Source of the DNA: Colwellia sp.
Lineage (GTDB): Bacteria > Pseudomonadota > Gammaproteobacteria > Enterobacterales > Alteromonadaceae
Length of the DNA stretch: 64,000 nt
NCBI GenBank assembly: GCA_013215655.1
Contig: JABSOX010000010.1
Span: 124,001-188,000, forward strand
Direction of reading: 5' to 3'
Shown here piece after piece: positions 44,842 through 53,458 of this stretch. How positions within the stretch are numbered: the stretch's first letter is position 1; each line of letters begins with the position of its first letter. The position numbers were made by a program, and so were the translations under genes. The notes under the pieces were generated by a model that saw nothing but the letters and a program-made list of their open reading frames with translations, was not told the DNA's origin and did no database searches.

Positions 44842-47800
44842 ATGAAACAAAATAAATTATCTATATCAATAAAGGCGGCTATTGCAGGTACATCAATATT
44901 GATGGCATCTAATGGCTTCGCTATGGCTGAAAACGAAGAAAATGCAGCAGAAGCAGAAATTGAGCGTATTGCTGTTACAGGTTCAAGAATAAAGCGTGTA
45001 GATTTAGAACCGACTCAACCTGTTTTAACTCTTAGTTCAGATTTTATTAATAAACGTGGTATTACAAACTTAGCCGACGCTTTAACAGATATTCCAGGTA
45101 TTTCTGCTGGTATAAGTGATGTTCGCGAAGGGGGGGCAGCTAATAGTGCTGCATTAGGGCAAAATACCATAGATTTATATGGCTTAGGTGCACAACGTAC
45201 TTTGACTTTAGTTAACGGTTCTCGTTTTGTTTCAAGTAATTCACCTGTTGGTGGTAGTGCGGACGCCCAAGGGAATTCATTTGCGGGTTCTCAAGTTGAT
45301 ACTAATAATATTCCAGTATCATTAATTGAGCGTGTTGAAGTGGTTAAAGTTGGTGGCGCACCTGTATATGGCTCTGATGCTGTTGCTGGGGTGGTTAACT
45401 ATATCTTGAAAAAAGATTATGAAGGTTTAGAGTTTTCGGTTGATAACAGCACTATTGCTGATGTGAGTGATGCTACTTCTAAGTCGTTTCGGGTCTTGAT
45501 GGGTGGTAACTTTAATGACGATAAAGGTAATATTGTTTTAAGTTATGAATATAATAAATCAACGAACATTGCTAGAAGGCACATTCCTTCAGTAAATAAT
45601 TTAGCACGTTCGTTCCCTGCAATTAATGGTGTGCCAGATGCTAATGGTAATATTCCAGTTAATCAGGTTACCGCGATTCTGAATCCTCGTGTTGGTGTAC
45701 TTTCATATGGTGGTGTAGTTGCTCCAGGGCCATTAGTACTTGCCAACATTGGTCTTGGCTCTTGGGGTGAACAAGGGTTTTGGCATTTTGACCCAAGTGG
45801 TACTGGTGAAGTCATTGCTTATGATAGTGGTGTACCATCAGCGTCTGTTGTATGGGCTTCAGGTGGTGACGGTTTAGATTTAGATAGAACCGCAACGGCA
45901 CGTGAAGGGGTTGAACGTTATAACTTAAGTGTTTTTGCTAACTATAAAGTAACTGATACAGTAAATTTTGCGATAACTGCTTTTTCAAATCGTGCTGATG
46001 CCGCATACCTTGGTAATCAAACTAAATATACTGTGGGTTCATTCCCTGGTATTGAAAGTGCATTAAGATTTGATACATCGTATCCGTTGTTATCAAATAG
46101 TGCTCGTACTAAAATTGAAGAATTAAATGGCGGACCGGGCACATTTTTCCTACATAAAGCGTGGTTGGCGTTAGATTTAGCTGAGTCTGAAACAACTTCA
46201 AGTGTTAACAGTATTAAAGCTGCTTTTGATGGTGAGTTAGAGTTTAATGATCTTTATTGGACTTGGGATGCTTCTTATCAAAAAGGTGTCAGCATTACCG
46301 ACACTAAAAATAGCCAAATTAACAACCATAAATTTTTAGCGGCGATGGATGTAGGTATAAACCCAGCAACTAATCAACTTGATTGTAAATTCAATTATGT
46401 TGATGCTTATGACCTTCAATACCGAGCGCAAGGAATTGGCATAATGGATGATGCATCTTCTTTGGGTAAGGCAGGTGATTGTCGTATATTTAATCCTTTT
46501 TCTACACCTGATCAAGCGTCTATTGACTATATGAGCTATAACTCGTTGGGTCAAGCACGCATGGAGCAAGAGATACTTCAAGTGAATGCGAGTGGTAATT
46601 TATTTGATGTACCTGCTGGAGAAGTAAGTATTGCTTTAGGTTATGAGCATCGTACCGAAAAAGCACAATTTACTTCTGGTGCTACCAATTCTTTTATGGG
46701 TGACACAGATTCATCAACTAAGGGTGAATATACCACTCAAGATATTTATGGTGAGCTTTATATCCCGCTAATCGCCAGTGATATGGACATCCCATTGATT
46801 TACCAACTAAGCACAGAAATGTCATATCGTCGTATTGATAACGACCGTGCCGGTAAAGATGATGTTTGGGCTGTTGGCCTTAATTATCGTCCGATTAATG
46901 ATTTAATGGTTCGAGCTAACATTGCTAGAACCGTACGTGCCCCAGCTGTTGGCGAATTATTTTTACCCCGATTAGAGGGAACTTCATTTGCGCGTTTAGA
47001 CCCATGTTCGGCAATTAACATTGGTAGTGGCCCAAACCCGTCTGTTCGAAAAGCAAATTGTCAGGCTGAAGGTTTTCCTGCTGATTTTAGATCGAATGCT
47101 GGAGAAGCTTCTGTCGGCGGGTTTTCGGGTGGTAATCTTGATTTAAAAAGTGAACAAGCAAAAAGCAAAAATGTAGGTTTAATTTATTCACCAAGTTTTG
47201 TTGAAGGTTTATCTATGTCAATAGATTGGGTAAATATTGAAATTTCTGATGCTATTGTTTCTTTTACATTAGATGATATTCTAGCTGCTTGTTATGACTC
47301 AACACAATTCCCTAATGAGTTTTGTGGCATGGTAAAGCGTGATGGTAACCATCAAATTCTTCAATCAAATGGTTATGAATCAGGTTTTGTAAATGCGGCA
47401 TTAAATGAATATGAATCAGTTGAGTATGCAATATCTTATCGTCAACCGTTAAATGATTGGCCACTAATTGGTTCTTTATTACCTGATGGCGCAGGTGATT
47501 TTGGTATTAGTGTTCGTGCGTATAATTTAAAGAAAAATGCCAGATCAAATACTGGCTTTGACTTTACTGATACTACCGGTCGCTTCAATAACCCAGAATG
47601 GCGCGGTGATGTGAACTTTTCATACAGCTTAAATGATTTATTTGCTTACCTTGATGTAAATTATCATGGTCGCGGTAAAAGAGATCAAGATTCAACTGAT
47701 TCGTATCAATATATCGGTTTAACGGGTAAGCCAATTACTCACATTGAGTCTGAAATTAAAGCTGATTTTGGTGTTGTTTATCACGTGACTGATAATATTT

Positions 47801-47916
47801 CTTTTAGAGGTCGTGTTAATAATGTTTTTGATTGGTCACCAAGCAAAGACGCAACAACTGTTGGTCGTTGGACAATGGGACGTACCTTTAACTTAGGTAT
47901 GACAGCTAAGTTTTAA
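44842..47916 (+). CDS. TonB-dependent receptor
   Basis: A 1024-residue outer-membrane receptor. A signal peptide (KQNKLSISIKAAIAGTSILMASNGFAMA) precedes a TonB-box-like IERIAVTGSRIKR, the plug domain (about 60-180, with IERVEVVKVGGAPVYGSDAVAGVVNYI) and the 22-strand barrel, ending in the typical aromatic-terminated strand (GRTFNLGMTAKF). Four to six cysteines occur in extracellular loops. The conserved plug supports the TonB-dependent siderophore/carbohydrate/vitamin receptor superfamily, but the ligand is unknown. It is a single gene with its own terminator. Confidence 0.93.
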   Translation: MKQNKLSISIKAAIAGTSILMASNGFAMAENEENAAEAEIERIAVTGSRIKRVDLEPTQPVLTLSSDFINKRGITNLADALTDIPGISAGISDVREGGAANSAALGQNTIDLYGLGAQRTLTLVNGSRFVSSNSPVGGSADAQGNSFAGSQVDTNNIPVSLIERVEVVKVGGAPVYGSDAVAGVVNYILKKDYEGLEFSVDNSTIADVSDATSKSFRVLMGGNFNDDKGNIVLSYEYNKSTNIARRHIPSVNNLARSFPAINGVPDANGNIPVNQVTAILNPRVGVLSYGGVVAPGPLVLANIGLGSWGEQGFWHFDPSGTGEVIAYDSGVPSASVVWASGGDGLDLDRTATAREGVERYNLSVFANYKVTDTVNFAITAFSNRADAAYLGNQTKYTVGSFPGIESALRFDTSYPLLSNSARTKIEELNGGPGTFFLHKAWLALDLAESETTSSVNSIKAAFDGELEFNDLYWTWDASYQKGVSITDTKNSQINNHKFLAAMDVGINPATNQLDCKFNYVDAYDLQYRAQGIGIMDDASSLGKAGDCRIFNPFSTPDQASIDYMSYNSLGQARMEQEILQVNASGNLFDVPAGEVSIALGYEHRTEKAQFTSGATNSFMGDTDSSTKGEYTTQDIYGELYIPLIASDMDIPLIYQLSTEMSYRRIDNDRAGKDDVWAVGLNYRPINDLMVRANIARTVRAPAVGELFLPRLEGTSFARLDPCSAINIGSGPNPSVRKANCQAEGFPADFRSNAGEASVGGFSGGNLDLKSEQAKSKNVGLIYSPSFVEGLSMSIDWVNIEISDAIVSFTLDDILAACYDSTQFPNEFCGMVKRDGNHQILQSNGYESGFVNAALNEYESVEYAISYRQPLNDWPLIGSLLPDGAGDFGISVRAYNLKKNARSNTGFDFTDTTGRFNNPEWRGDVNFSYSLNDLFAYLDVNYHGRGKRDQDSTDSYQYIGLTGKPITHIESEIKADFGVVYHVTDNISFRGRVNNVFDWSPSKDATTVGRWTMGRTFNLGMTAKF

Positions 47917-47966
47917 TCAAAAGTTATTTAAGGCTAACGTTTGTTATGAGCTTTAATCACTAATTT

Positions 47967-47995
47967 AAAACGCCACCGCAAGGTGGTGTTTTACT
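47967..47995 (+). terminator. Terminator of the TonB-dependent receptor gene
   Basis: AACGCCACC (47969-47977) and GGTGGTGTT (47982-47990) pair around a GCAA tetraloop with one G-T wobble, followed by TTTT. Confidence 0.85.
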
Positions 47996-48146
47996 TTCAG
48001 GGATGAAAGTATGTTCACTTTTAGAGAGTATGTTTTAGCAATTATTTGAAAAGTTTGATTAAAAGCGAAAAGGCCTAGACAAAAGTTTACTAGACAAAAG
48101 TGTAGAACCCTTTATGCTGGATTTATAACAAAAATAAGGTGGTAAC

Positions 48147-48446
48147 ATGGAAAGATTGATACAAGCTCAAGATGATCTGCAAGTTTCTTATGATGCGTTT
48201 AATGAATTGATGGTGAAAAAATTACCGCCGTTGTTATTATCTAATGTTGACTCGTTAAAAAGTTTACTTGAAATTGTCATTCGACGAGAGTCAAAATCTG
48301 TGTTGAAGAAAGAAAAATATCCAAACAAACCTTCTGCTGAATTAAGAAAATTACTTGCCGATGTCTTGTTACTTAATGACGATGTAGATATTAAGCAGAT
48401 AAAAGCCAAAGCTAAAGCCGAGACAGCTGAAAATATAGGGTCTTAA
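48147..48446 (+). CDS. Conserved hypothetical protein, 99 residues, helical
   Basis: It begins MERLIQAQDDLQVSYDAF after a good AAGGTGG ribosome site. Acidic N-terminal helices are followed by a lysine-rich, helical C-terminal half (KQIKAKAKAETAENIGS). It is unknown to me. The reading frame is short but has convincing translation signals and is preceded by a clean intergenic region. Confidence 0.6.
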   Translation: MERLIQAQDDLQVSYDAFNELMVKKLPPLLLSNVDSLKSLLEIVIRRESKSVLKKEKYPNKPSAELRKLLADVLLLNDDVDIKQIKAKAKAETAENIGS

Positions 48447-48634
48447 TAAAATTGCTGCGCATCTTTATACATACCCCCGCGTGGTGATTTTTAGAAAATT
48501 TGTAAATCAACAGAATGAGTTACCTTGTTAGCTATACTTAAGTAAATTTAATAGTACTGATACTCATTAACGTCCAAAGATCTTTAAAAATGAGTCTTGG
48601 ATGGTAACGAGTATATAAATGAATAAACGAATAA

Positions 48635-49513
48635 ATGAATAAATGTAAAATCATCTATAACATCATTTTCTTATGGCTTACTTTATCTATTGTAAGTTGT
48701 GGAGGCGGTGGTAATAGCGACAGTAATGTTATTTCGCCGCCAGAAGATGTTGTTCCTCCTCCAATAGAAACACCGCCCGCAGAGCCAGAAAGTTCTGTTT
48801 ATGGCTTATATGAAATTTCAGTTGTTGATAGTGAAGTTATGCATTTGCTACTAACAGCAGAAAGATCGTATATTTTCTCTGTTGCCAATAATCATTTTCC
48901 ACCTGCAGAACAAATGTGTTTATCAAATGAAGAGTTGTCTGTATTTTCTGAAAGTTTATTGGTGCAAACATTACTTTTTAATTGTACTGATGATGAAGAA
49001 AGTAGTATCACTGTAGTGATTGAGCTAAACAATGAGACCGTCACTATTGATTACGGTGTTAATACCATGATTAAAACCGTAATGCCTTTAGCGAATGTTA
49101 TTCAAATTACGACACCGAATTTTTCTAAACTCACTACGGGTAGTTATAGTACGCCGATACGCAATGACATTAACATATCACGGTTAATTGCTGCTTCTTC
49201 GCGGGAGAATAACATCTGGTTGAATGTATCGAGTAGAGATACTCCTATTGGTGGGCAATGTCGTGATTCGCTAATTTTTGAAATTGATGATTTATCTTCA
49301 GTACAAATCACCAGTACTTATGAACGAGTTTCAATTCCTTATCGTTCAACGGATAGCCTAGTCGGTGGTAATTGCACAAGAAGTTTGTTGCCCAACCCCT
49401 CACGAACAGAAAATATTGATGTGTATTTTTATACTTTGGCAAATGACAGCTATTTTACCGTGATTGAACAAAATACCTTTATCACTATGGGAATATTGTT
49501 CAAAAAATTCTGA
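48635..49513 (+). CDS. Lipoprotein of unknown function
   Basis: A 292-residue lipoprotein: signal peptide ending LSIVSC|GGGG with lipobox cysteine about residue 22, then a low-complexity proline-rich linker (VISPPEDVVPPPIETPPAEPES) and a beta-rich globular region with several cysteines. No family is recognised. Its ATG is preceded by a short duplicated tract (ATGAATAAA repeated 16 bp apart). This may have shifted the original start and it leaves no clear Shine-Dalgarno sequence. Confidence 0.6.
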   Translation: MNKCKIIYNIIFLWLTLSIVSCGGGGNSDSNVISPPEDVVPPPIETPPAEPESSVYGLYEISVVDSEVMHLLLTAERSYIFSVANNHFPPAEQMCLSNEELSVFSESLLVQTLLFNCTDDEESSITVVIELNNETVTIDYGVNTMIKTVMPLANVIQITTPNFSKLTTGSYSTPIRNDINISRLIAASSRENNIWLNVSSRDTPIGGQCRDSLIFEIDDLSSVQITSTYERVSIPYRSTDSLVGGNCTRSLLPNPSRTENIDVYFYTLANDSYFTVIEQNTFITMGILFKKF

Positions 49514-49524
49514 TGATTTTCGTT

Positions 49525-50451
49525 TTAAGTACTTTTATCAAACAATCGCTTAATCTCTTCATGACAACAACTCCTTAGCCAAACATGTGCAGGGTTCTGC
49601 TGATGTACGGGATGCCAATACATGGCATAAGCCAAGTCTGGAAATTCGAAGGGTAATTTTTTCATCGTTAAATTAAAGGTTGAAAGAAATTTTTTCGCTA
49701 AATTCGCCGCGTTTGTATGTAAATATTCGCTTTTACCAACCATTTCTAGGCATGCCATAACATGAGGAAGTTTAAGACGTACATGTCGATTTTTTTCTAG
49801 TTTTGCTAAAAAAGAGTCTACAGATGCGGCAATGTTGCCAACGCCAAGAGACATTTGGCAGTGGCTGTAATTAACATAATTTTCCAATGTAAGTTCTTTT
49901 TTTGCAAGAGGGTGTTGTTGACTCATAATGCAAACCATCTTGTCGATACCAAGCATTCTTGATTTATAGTTTTGTGGGATATTAAATCCATCACCACATA
50001 TTATCAGGTCTACTTCTTTCTCATCGGCACCTGAAAAGTCTTGAGCCGATAAATTACCAATACTAATTGTGCTGTTAGGGGCCTCTTTACTGATCCTTTT
50101 AATCACTTCCGGTAGATAAGCTTGAGCAACATAGCTAGTTGCCCGTAAACAAAAGTGTTTTGTTGTGGTTTTAGGGTTAAATGTTTCACCGATAAATAAC
50201 TTTTCTAAACAATCTAAGTTATCTTTAACGAGTGGTTTTAGATGTTTAGCACGTTCGGTCATTATCATGCCTTCAGATGTCCTTACCAATAAAGGATCAT
50301 CAAACATATCTCTTAATTTTGCTAATACTCGGCTAGTCGCTGACTGGCTTAAAGATAGTTTATTAGCAGCTCTGCTGACATGGCCTTCCTCAAGTAATAC
50401 ATCTAAGGCAATTAATAAATTGAGATCCATATTTTGTAAACTGCGATACAT
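49525..50451 (-). CDS. LysR-type transcriptional regulator
   Basis: A 308-residue regulator. The N-terminal winged helix (MDLNLLIALDVLLEEGHVSRAANKLSLSQSATSRVLAKL) is typical, and the effector-binding domain runs from about 95 to 300. It diverges from a DMT-family transporter gene across about 120 bp that contains a perfect 14-bp inverted repeat. By the usual LysR pattern, it probably controls that transporter and itself. Confidence 0.88.
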   Translation of the reverse strand: MYRSLQNMDLNLLIALDVLLEEGHVSRAANKLSLSQSATSRVLAKLRDMFDDPLLVRTSEGMIMTERAKHLKPLVKDNLDCLEKLFIGETFNPKTTTKHFCLRATSYVAQAYLPEVIKRISKEAPNSTISIGNLSAQDFSGADEKEVDLIICGDGFNIPQNYKSRMLGIDKMVCIMSQQHPLAKKELTLENYVNYSHCQMSLGVGNIAASVDSFLAKLEKNRHVRLKLPHVMACLEMVGKSEYLHTNAANLAKKFLSTFNLTMKKLPFEFPDLAYAMYWHPVHQQNPAHVWLRSCCHEEIKRLFDKST

Positions 50452-50494
50452 TATTCACGTCTCTTTTTTGTACTATGCAAATTTAGCATTTTAG

Positions 50495-50529
50495 TTATGG
50501 TTATTATGCATTGTACATAATAACCATAA
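50495..50529. promoter_or_regulatory. Perfect inverted repeat in the LysR/EamA divergent promoter
   Basis: Arms TTATGGTTATTATG (50495-50508) and its exact reverse complement (50516-50529) flank a 7-nt spacer (CATTGTA). It lies 43 bp from the LysR start codon and 44 bp from the transporter start, so it is a likely operator for the LysR protein. Confidence 0.75.
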
Positions 50530-50573
50530 ACAGTCATTCTGCAATCATTATCAGCTACCTAGAATATAACCTC

Positions 50574-51512
50574 ATGTCACAAAATAATTTTGTTGCCAAT
50601 ACAACTACTGGCTTATCCTTGGCATTACTCACCGCATTATTGTGGAGTATATTACCTCTAGCTTTAGCTGCGATTTTATTATCCCTTGATGGGGTAACCA
50701 TTACTTGGTTTCGATTCACTTTTGCGGCGGTGATTTGTTTTTTTTGGCAACTCTACCGTGGTAAATTAAATGAGTTTATGCAGTTAACACCAAAAGATTG
50801 GTTTGTTTTAACGTTAGCCGCTGTTTTTTTAATTATTGATTATGTTGGTTTTACTTTAGCGCTTAATTACATTTCCCCAATTGCCGCCACCGTTTTTTCA
50901 CAAGTAACGCCTTTTTTCTTATGTATCGGTGGTATTATTTTTTTTAAAGAAAGACTTAATTATGTGCAAATATGGTGTTTCGTTTTATTATTTATTGGTT
51001 TAATGCTCTTTTTTAATGATTCATTAACCGCGGTACTATCTGAGCAAGAAATGTTAGTGATCGGTGCTGTGATAGCTGTATTGTCATCGCTCATTTGGGT
51101 CTTCTACGCATTACTACAGAAAAGCTTGCTAAAGCGCTTATCAGCTACCAATATTCTGCTTTATATTTATGCTCTTGCCATAGTTTTATTGGCACCCGTT
51201 TCTGACCTACAAGGTTTTGTTAAGCTCGATGGTTATGATTGGTTAATTTTATTATTTTGTGCACTAAATACCGTGGTCGCCTATGGGGCCTTTGCGCAAA
51301 GCATGAAACACATTGATACTACGCAAGTGAGTGTGATTATTGCCACCATTCCGTTGTTCACCATTGTATTGTCTTACTTGGCCTTTGTTTATTGGCCACA
51401 ATATTTTACTTTCGAGCAAATAAATCAACTGGGGTGGTTGGGTGTTTTTATGGTGGTAGCGAGTGTTGTTATTTTTAATCAGGCAGGCAACAAAAAAGTG
51501 ATTAAAATATAA
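50574..51512 (+). CDS. EamA/DMT-family transporter
   Basis: About 312 residues from the ATG at 50574 (MSQNNFVANTTTGLSLALL), with ten predicted helices in two EamA repeats. LALNYISPIAATVFSQVTPFFLCIGGIIFFKERL and VAYGAFAQSMKHIDTTQVSVIIATIPLFTI are the characteristic loop-helix segments. These are small-molecule exporters with varied cargo. A frame open from 50511 adds 21 non-family residues that would cover the operator and is rejected. Confidence 0.86.
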   Translation: MSQNNFVANTTTGLSLALLTALLWSILPLALAAILLSLDGVTITWFRFTFAAVICFFWQLYRGKLNEFMQLTPKDWFVLTLAAVFLIIDYVGFTLALNYISPIAATVFSQVTPFFLCIGGIIFFKERLNYVQIWCFVLLFIGLMLFFNDSLTAVLSEQEMLVIGAVIAVLSSLIWVFYALLQKSLLKRLSATNILLYIYALAIVLLAPVSDLQGFVKLDGYDWLILLFCALNTVVAYGAFAQSMKHIDTTQVSVIIATIPLFTIVLSYLAFVYWPQYFTFEQINQLGWLGVFMVVASVVIFNQAGNKKVIKI

Positions 51513-51544
51513 TTAATCACTCTCTTTGATTATCAATAGGGAGA

Positions 51545-52474
51545 TTATTTTGCGGCTGAAATTAGCAATGCGGCAATTGACTCCATAGCGGTAATTTCAA
51601 GGTTTGCTTTATTTTCTGCACCACCATTGTAATTGGTATTGGTATTTATATCGTAAACCAGTAATTCGCCTTGCTGATTTTCGATAAACTCAATACCTGC
51701 AATATCAATTTTAGTGTTTTTTAGAAATTGCTCTAATTGAGTGATAAGTGGATGCTGGTCGTAATCATGAATAATTTCAAATTTGCTTTCTTGTTTTGTG
51801 GTTGGACAAAAGGCATCTGATATTTCACACACATCGGCAGGGCATAATTCAAAGCCTGATTCCGTATTTACTTTCACGGTATATAAAAACTTACTACCAA
51901 CAAATTCAGCACGAGTGATATAGGACTGCTCAGATTGAATATATTCTTGAATTAACCAAGTACCGTCTAGAGGCTCCTCATATTCATTGCTATTTAAAAA
52001 AATTTCGAAGTCCTCAATGCTGCTAATTAATTTGACCCCTAAGCCTTTTCCGCCACGATTAGGTTTGATGATAAAGGGCAACTGATTAAAGTTCTTTGCT
52101 GCACCAACTAATTGTGATTTACCTATAACGGCAACTGTTTCTGGGGTAAGTATGCCGTTTTGGTGTAAAGCACAATACTGAGAAAATTTATCAACTTCAT
52201 AATAAATAGCTCTTGAGCCATTAAATACTTTACGATTATGCAACTCTAACCAATTAATAGTGGCACGTGTTAATTCAGGCGCAAAGCGATTACCACGGGT
52301 ATGAGAAGAAGCACTCATTCTGTTGTAGAAAATACCTTGAGGTGGCTCAGAATTTAAATTGACTTGCCCTTCATTTAAAAACCATTCTTTGGCATTAATG
52401 CCTTTATCTGAAAAAGCTTTTTTTAGGGGCACTAGCCATTCTTCGTTTTCATGAATAATGTAGATATCTTGCAT
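51545..52474 (-). CDS. RimK-like ATP-grasp ligase
   Basis: About 309 residues. The ATP-grasp core shows PFIIKPNRGGKGLGVKLI (substrate/ATP-binding lysines and glycine loop), a later IQEYIQSEQSYITRAEFVG and VYDINTNTNYNGG, with the metal-binding aspartate and asparagines. RimK-type enzymes add glutamate or other amino acids to proteins or small peptides. The substrate here is unknown. I start at the ATG 52474. The frame is also open to a TTG at 52489. No clear Shine-Dalgarno decides between them. A candidate small-RNA locus lies about 400 bp upstream and may instead be its leader. Confidence 0.83.
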   Translation of the reverse strand: MQDIYIIHENEEWLVPLKKAFSDKGINAKEWFLNEGQVNLNSEPPQGIFYNRMSASSHTRGNRFAPELTRATINWLELHNRKVFNGSRAIYYEVDKFSQYCALHQNGILTPETVAVIGKSQLVGAAKNFNQLPFIIKPNRGGKGLGVKLISSIEDFEIFLNSNEYEEPLDGTWLIQEYIQSEQSYITRAEFVGSKFLYTVKVNTESGFELCPADVCEISDAFCPTTKQESKFEIIHDYDQHPLITQLEQFLKNTKIDIAGIEFIENQQGELLVYDINTNTNYNGGAENKANLEITAMESIAALLISAAK

Positions 52475-52567
52475 CGTTGTTTCTGCCAAATAAATTAGTT
52501 ATTTGTACAACTTTAACATTGATAGCTCGTTGAAAGGAAAGATCACTGATAGTGAATCAATAGAGTA

Positions 52568-52831
52568 ATACCAATTCCATTAAGTTTCTTCCCATTCAGC
52601 GAGATTTAAAAGGCTTAGAGGCAAGGCATTGATTGCAGAGAATGGTTGTTCCATTGTCAAAATCAATAACGCAGGCTGTAAGCCTTTTAAACTCGCCCTT
52701 CGGGAGTTTGTCAGCGATTCGATAACCGCACAGAATTTCTTTAATATAGAATGACTATATACAAAAAAATTCTATTTGTTCTCAAACCGCTGACAAGCTC
52801 TGAGTGGGAACAAACTTAATGGAAATGGTAT
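52568..52831. repeat. MITE-like inverted-repeat element, 264 bp
   Basis: Termini ATACCAATTCCATTAAGTTT (52568-52587) and the inverse of ATACCATTTCCATTAAGTTT (ending 52831) differ at one position. Internal blocks (AAGGCATTGATT, then AATCAATAACG-AGG, then CCCTTCGGGAG-like) parallel those of the element at 32763-33031, so both belong to one family. There is no coding capacity. Confidence 0.82.
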
Positions 52832-52887
52832 AAAATATTCAGAAGAAAATTTTGTAGTTTTTAAGCGGGAGATTTTATGTGAGGTAA

Positions 52888-52991
52888 TAAAAAGGCCTTA
52901 CAAATGTAAGGCCTGAATGCTCGCTGTATGGGCTTGTATGCCAAGCTTCTTATTATTAATGTCTTTATTTATTATTGTTATTCTCTAGCGC
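52888..52991 (-). ncRNA. Candidate small RNA with own promoter and terminator
   Basis: A predicted transcript of about 100 nt. It would start just after a GC-rich discriminator, contain a small hairpin (GCTTG/CAAGC, 52932-52946) and end in a perfect 9-bp terminator stem AGGCCTTAC/GTAAGGCCT (52893-52914) followed on the minus strand by a T run. I find no ATG in the segment, so a peptide leader is unlikely. It could be an independent sRNA, or a truncated leader of the ATP-grasp gene downstream, with the MITE inserted between. Confidence 0.5.
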
Positions 52992-52998
52992 GGGGCAA

Positions 52999-53027
52999 TT
53001 TATAGCAAAGCAATTTCATCGACGCAA
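52999..53027 (-). promoter_or_regulatory. Sigma-70 promoter candidate for the small RNA
   Basis: TTGCGT (53027-53022 on the minus strand) and TATAAA (53004-52999) are separated by exactly 17 bp, then a GC-rich discriminator TTGCCCCGCGC. The GC-rich discriminator resembles stringently controlled stable-RNA promoters. Confidence 0.55.
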
Positions 53028-53417
53028 CAACTTTAATAGAGCATATACACCACGACTTTCTTCGTATATGTCTATAAAAATCAACGTTTATAATTAAGTA
53101 ACAAAATATTTCTAATAAATACAGTTGATTATTGGCAAGTGGCATTAAAAATATCTAAGAAATTACCTTTTTATGTATAAATAATTATTCACTAATATTT
53201 TTCAAAAAAGTATTTTTGGCGTTTGTAAATGATCATTACCTCTTATTAATTAACAAATAAATAAGAGGTGTGTAGCTGTTTGTTTAATAATTTCTGAGCA
53301 GGCATCAGTTTAATAAAATAATAAACTTGAATGGCCCCGCATCCTTCCTTTACTAAAAAACCAACTATTCAACATCTTTTATCTGGGATAGCTGGTGTAA
53401 CTAATAGTGAATAAAAG

Positions 53418-53450
53418 GTTCAGGCTGTATAAACGACCTGGACTTTTTAT
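53418..53450. terminator. Weak bidirectional hairpin downstream of ilvE
   Basis: Arms GTTCAGG (53418-53424) and CCTGGAC (53437-53443). In the plus direction it pairs with one G-T wobble and is followed by TTTTTATT. In the minus direction it has one mismatch and precedes a short T run. It may end ilvE transcription. Confidence 0.4.
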
Positions 53451-53458
53451 TAAATTGA

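Larger units (their letters stand above)
52475..53458. other. Long intergenic region: MITE-like element, small-RNA candidate and ilvE 3' region
   Basis: Almost 1 kb without a protein gene. It contains the repeat at 52568-52831, the promoter/hairpin/terminator unit at 52888-53027, a hairpin with perfect 10-bp arms (53238-53247 and 53260-53269, no T run) and the hairpin at 53418-53443 downstream of ilvE. Confidence 0.55.

Noticed and set aside
53238-53269. Perfect 10-bp hairpin downstream of ilvE
   Set aside because: No following T run on either strand and a 12-nt loop, so I do not call it a terminator or RNA gene on its own.
53022-53320. A leucine/isoleucine-type attenuator leader for ilvE
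   Set aside because: The structured segment lies downstream of ilvE, not upstream, and contains no ATG for a leader peptide.
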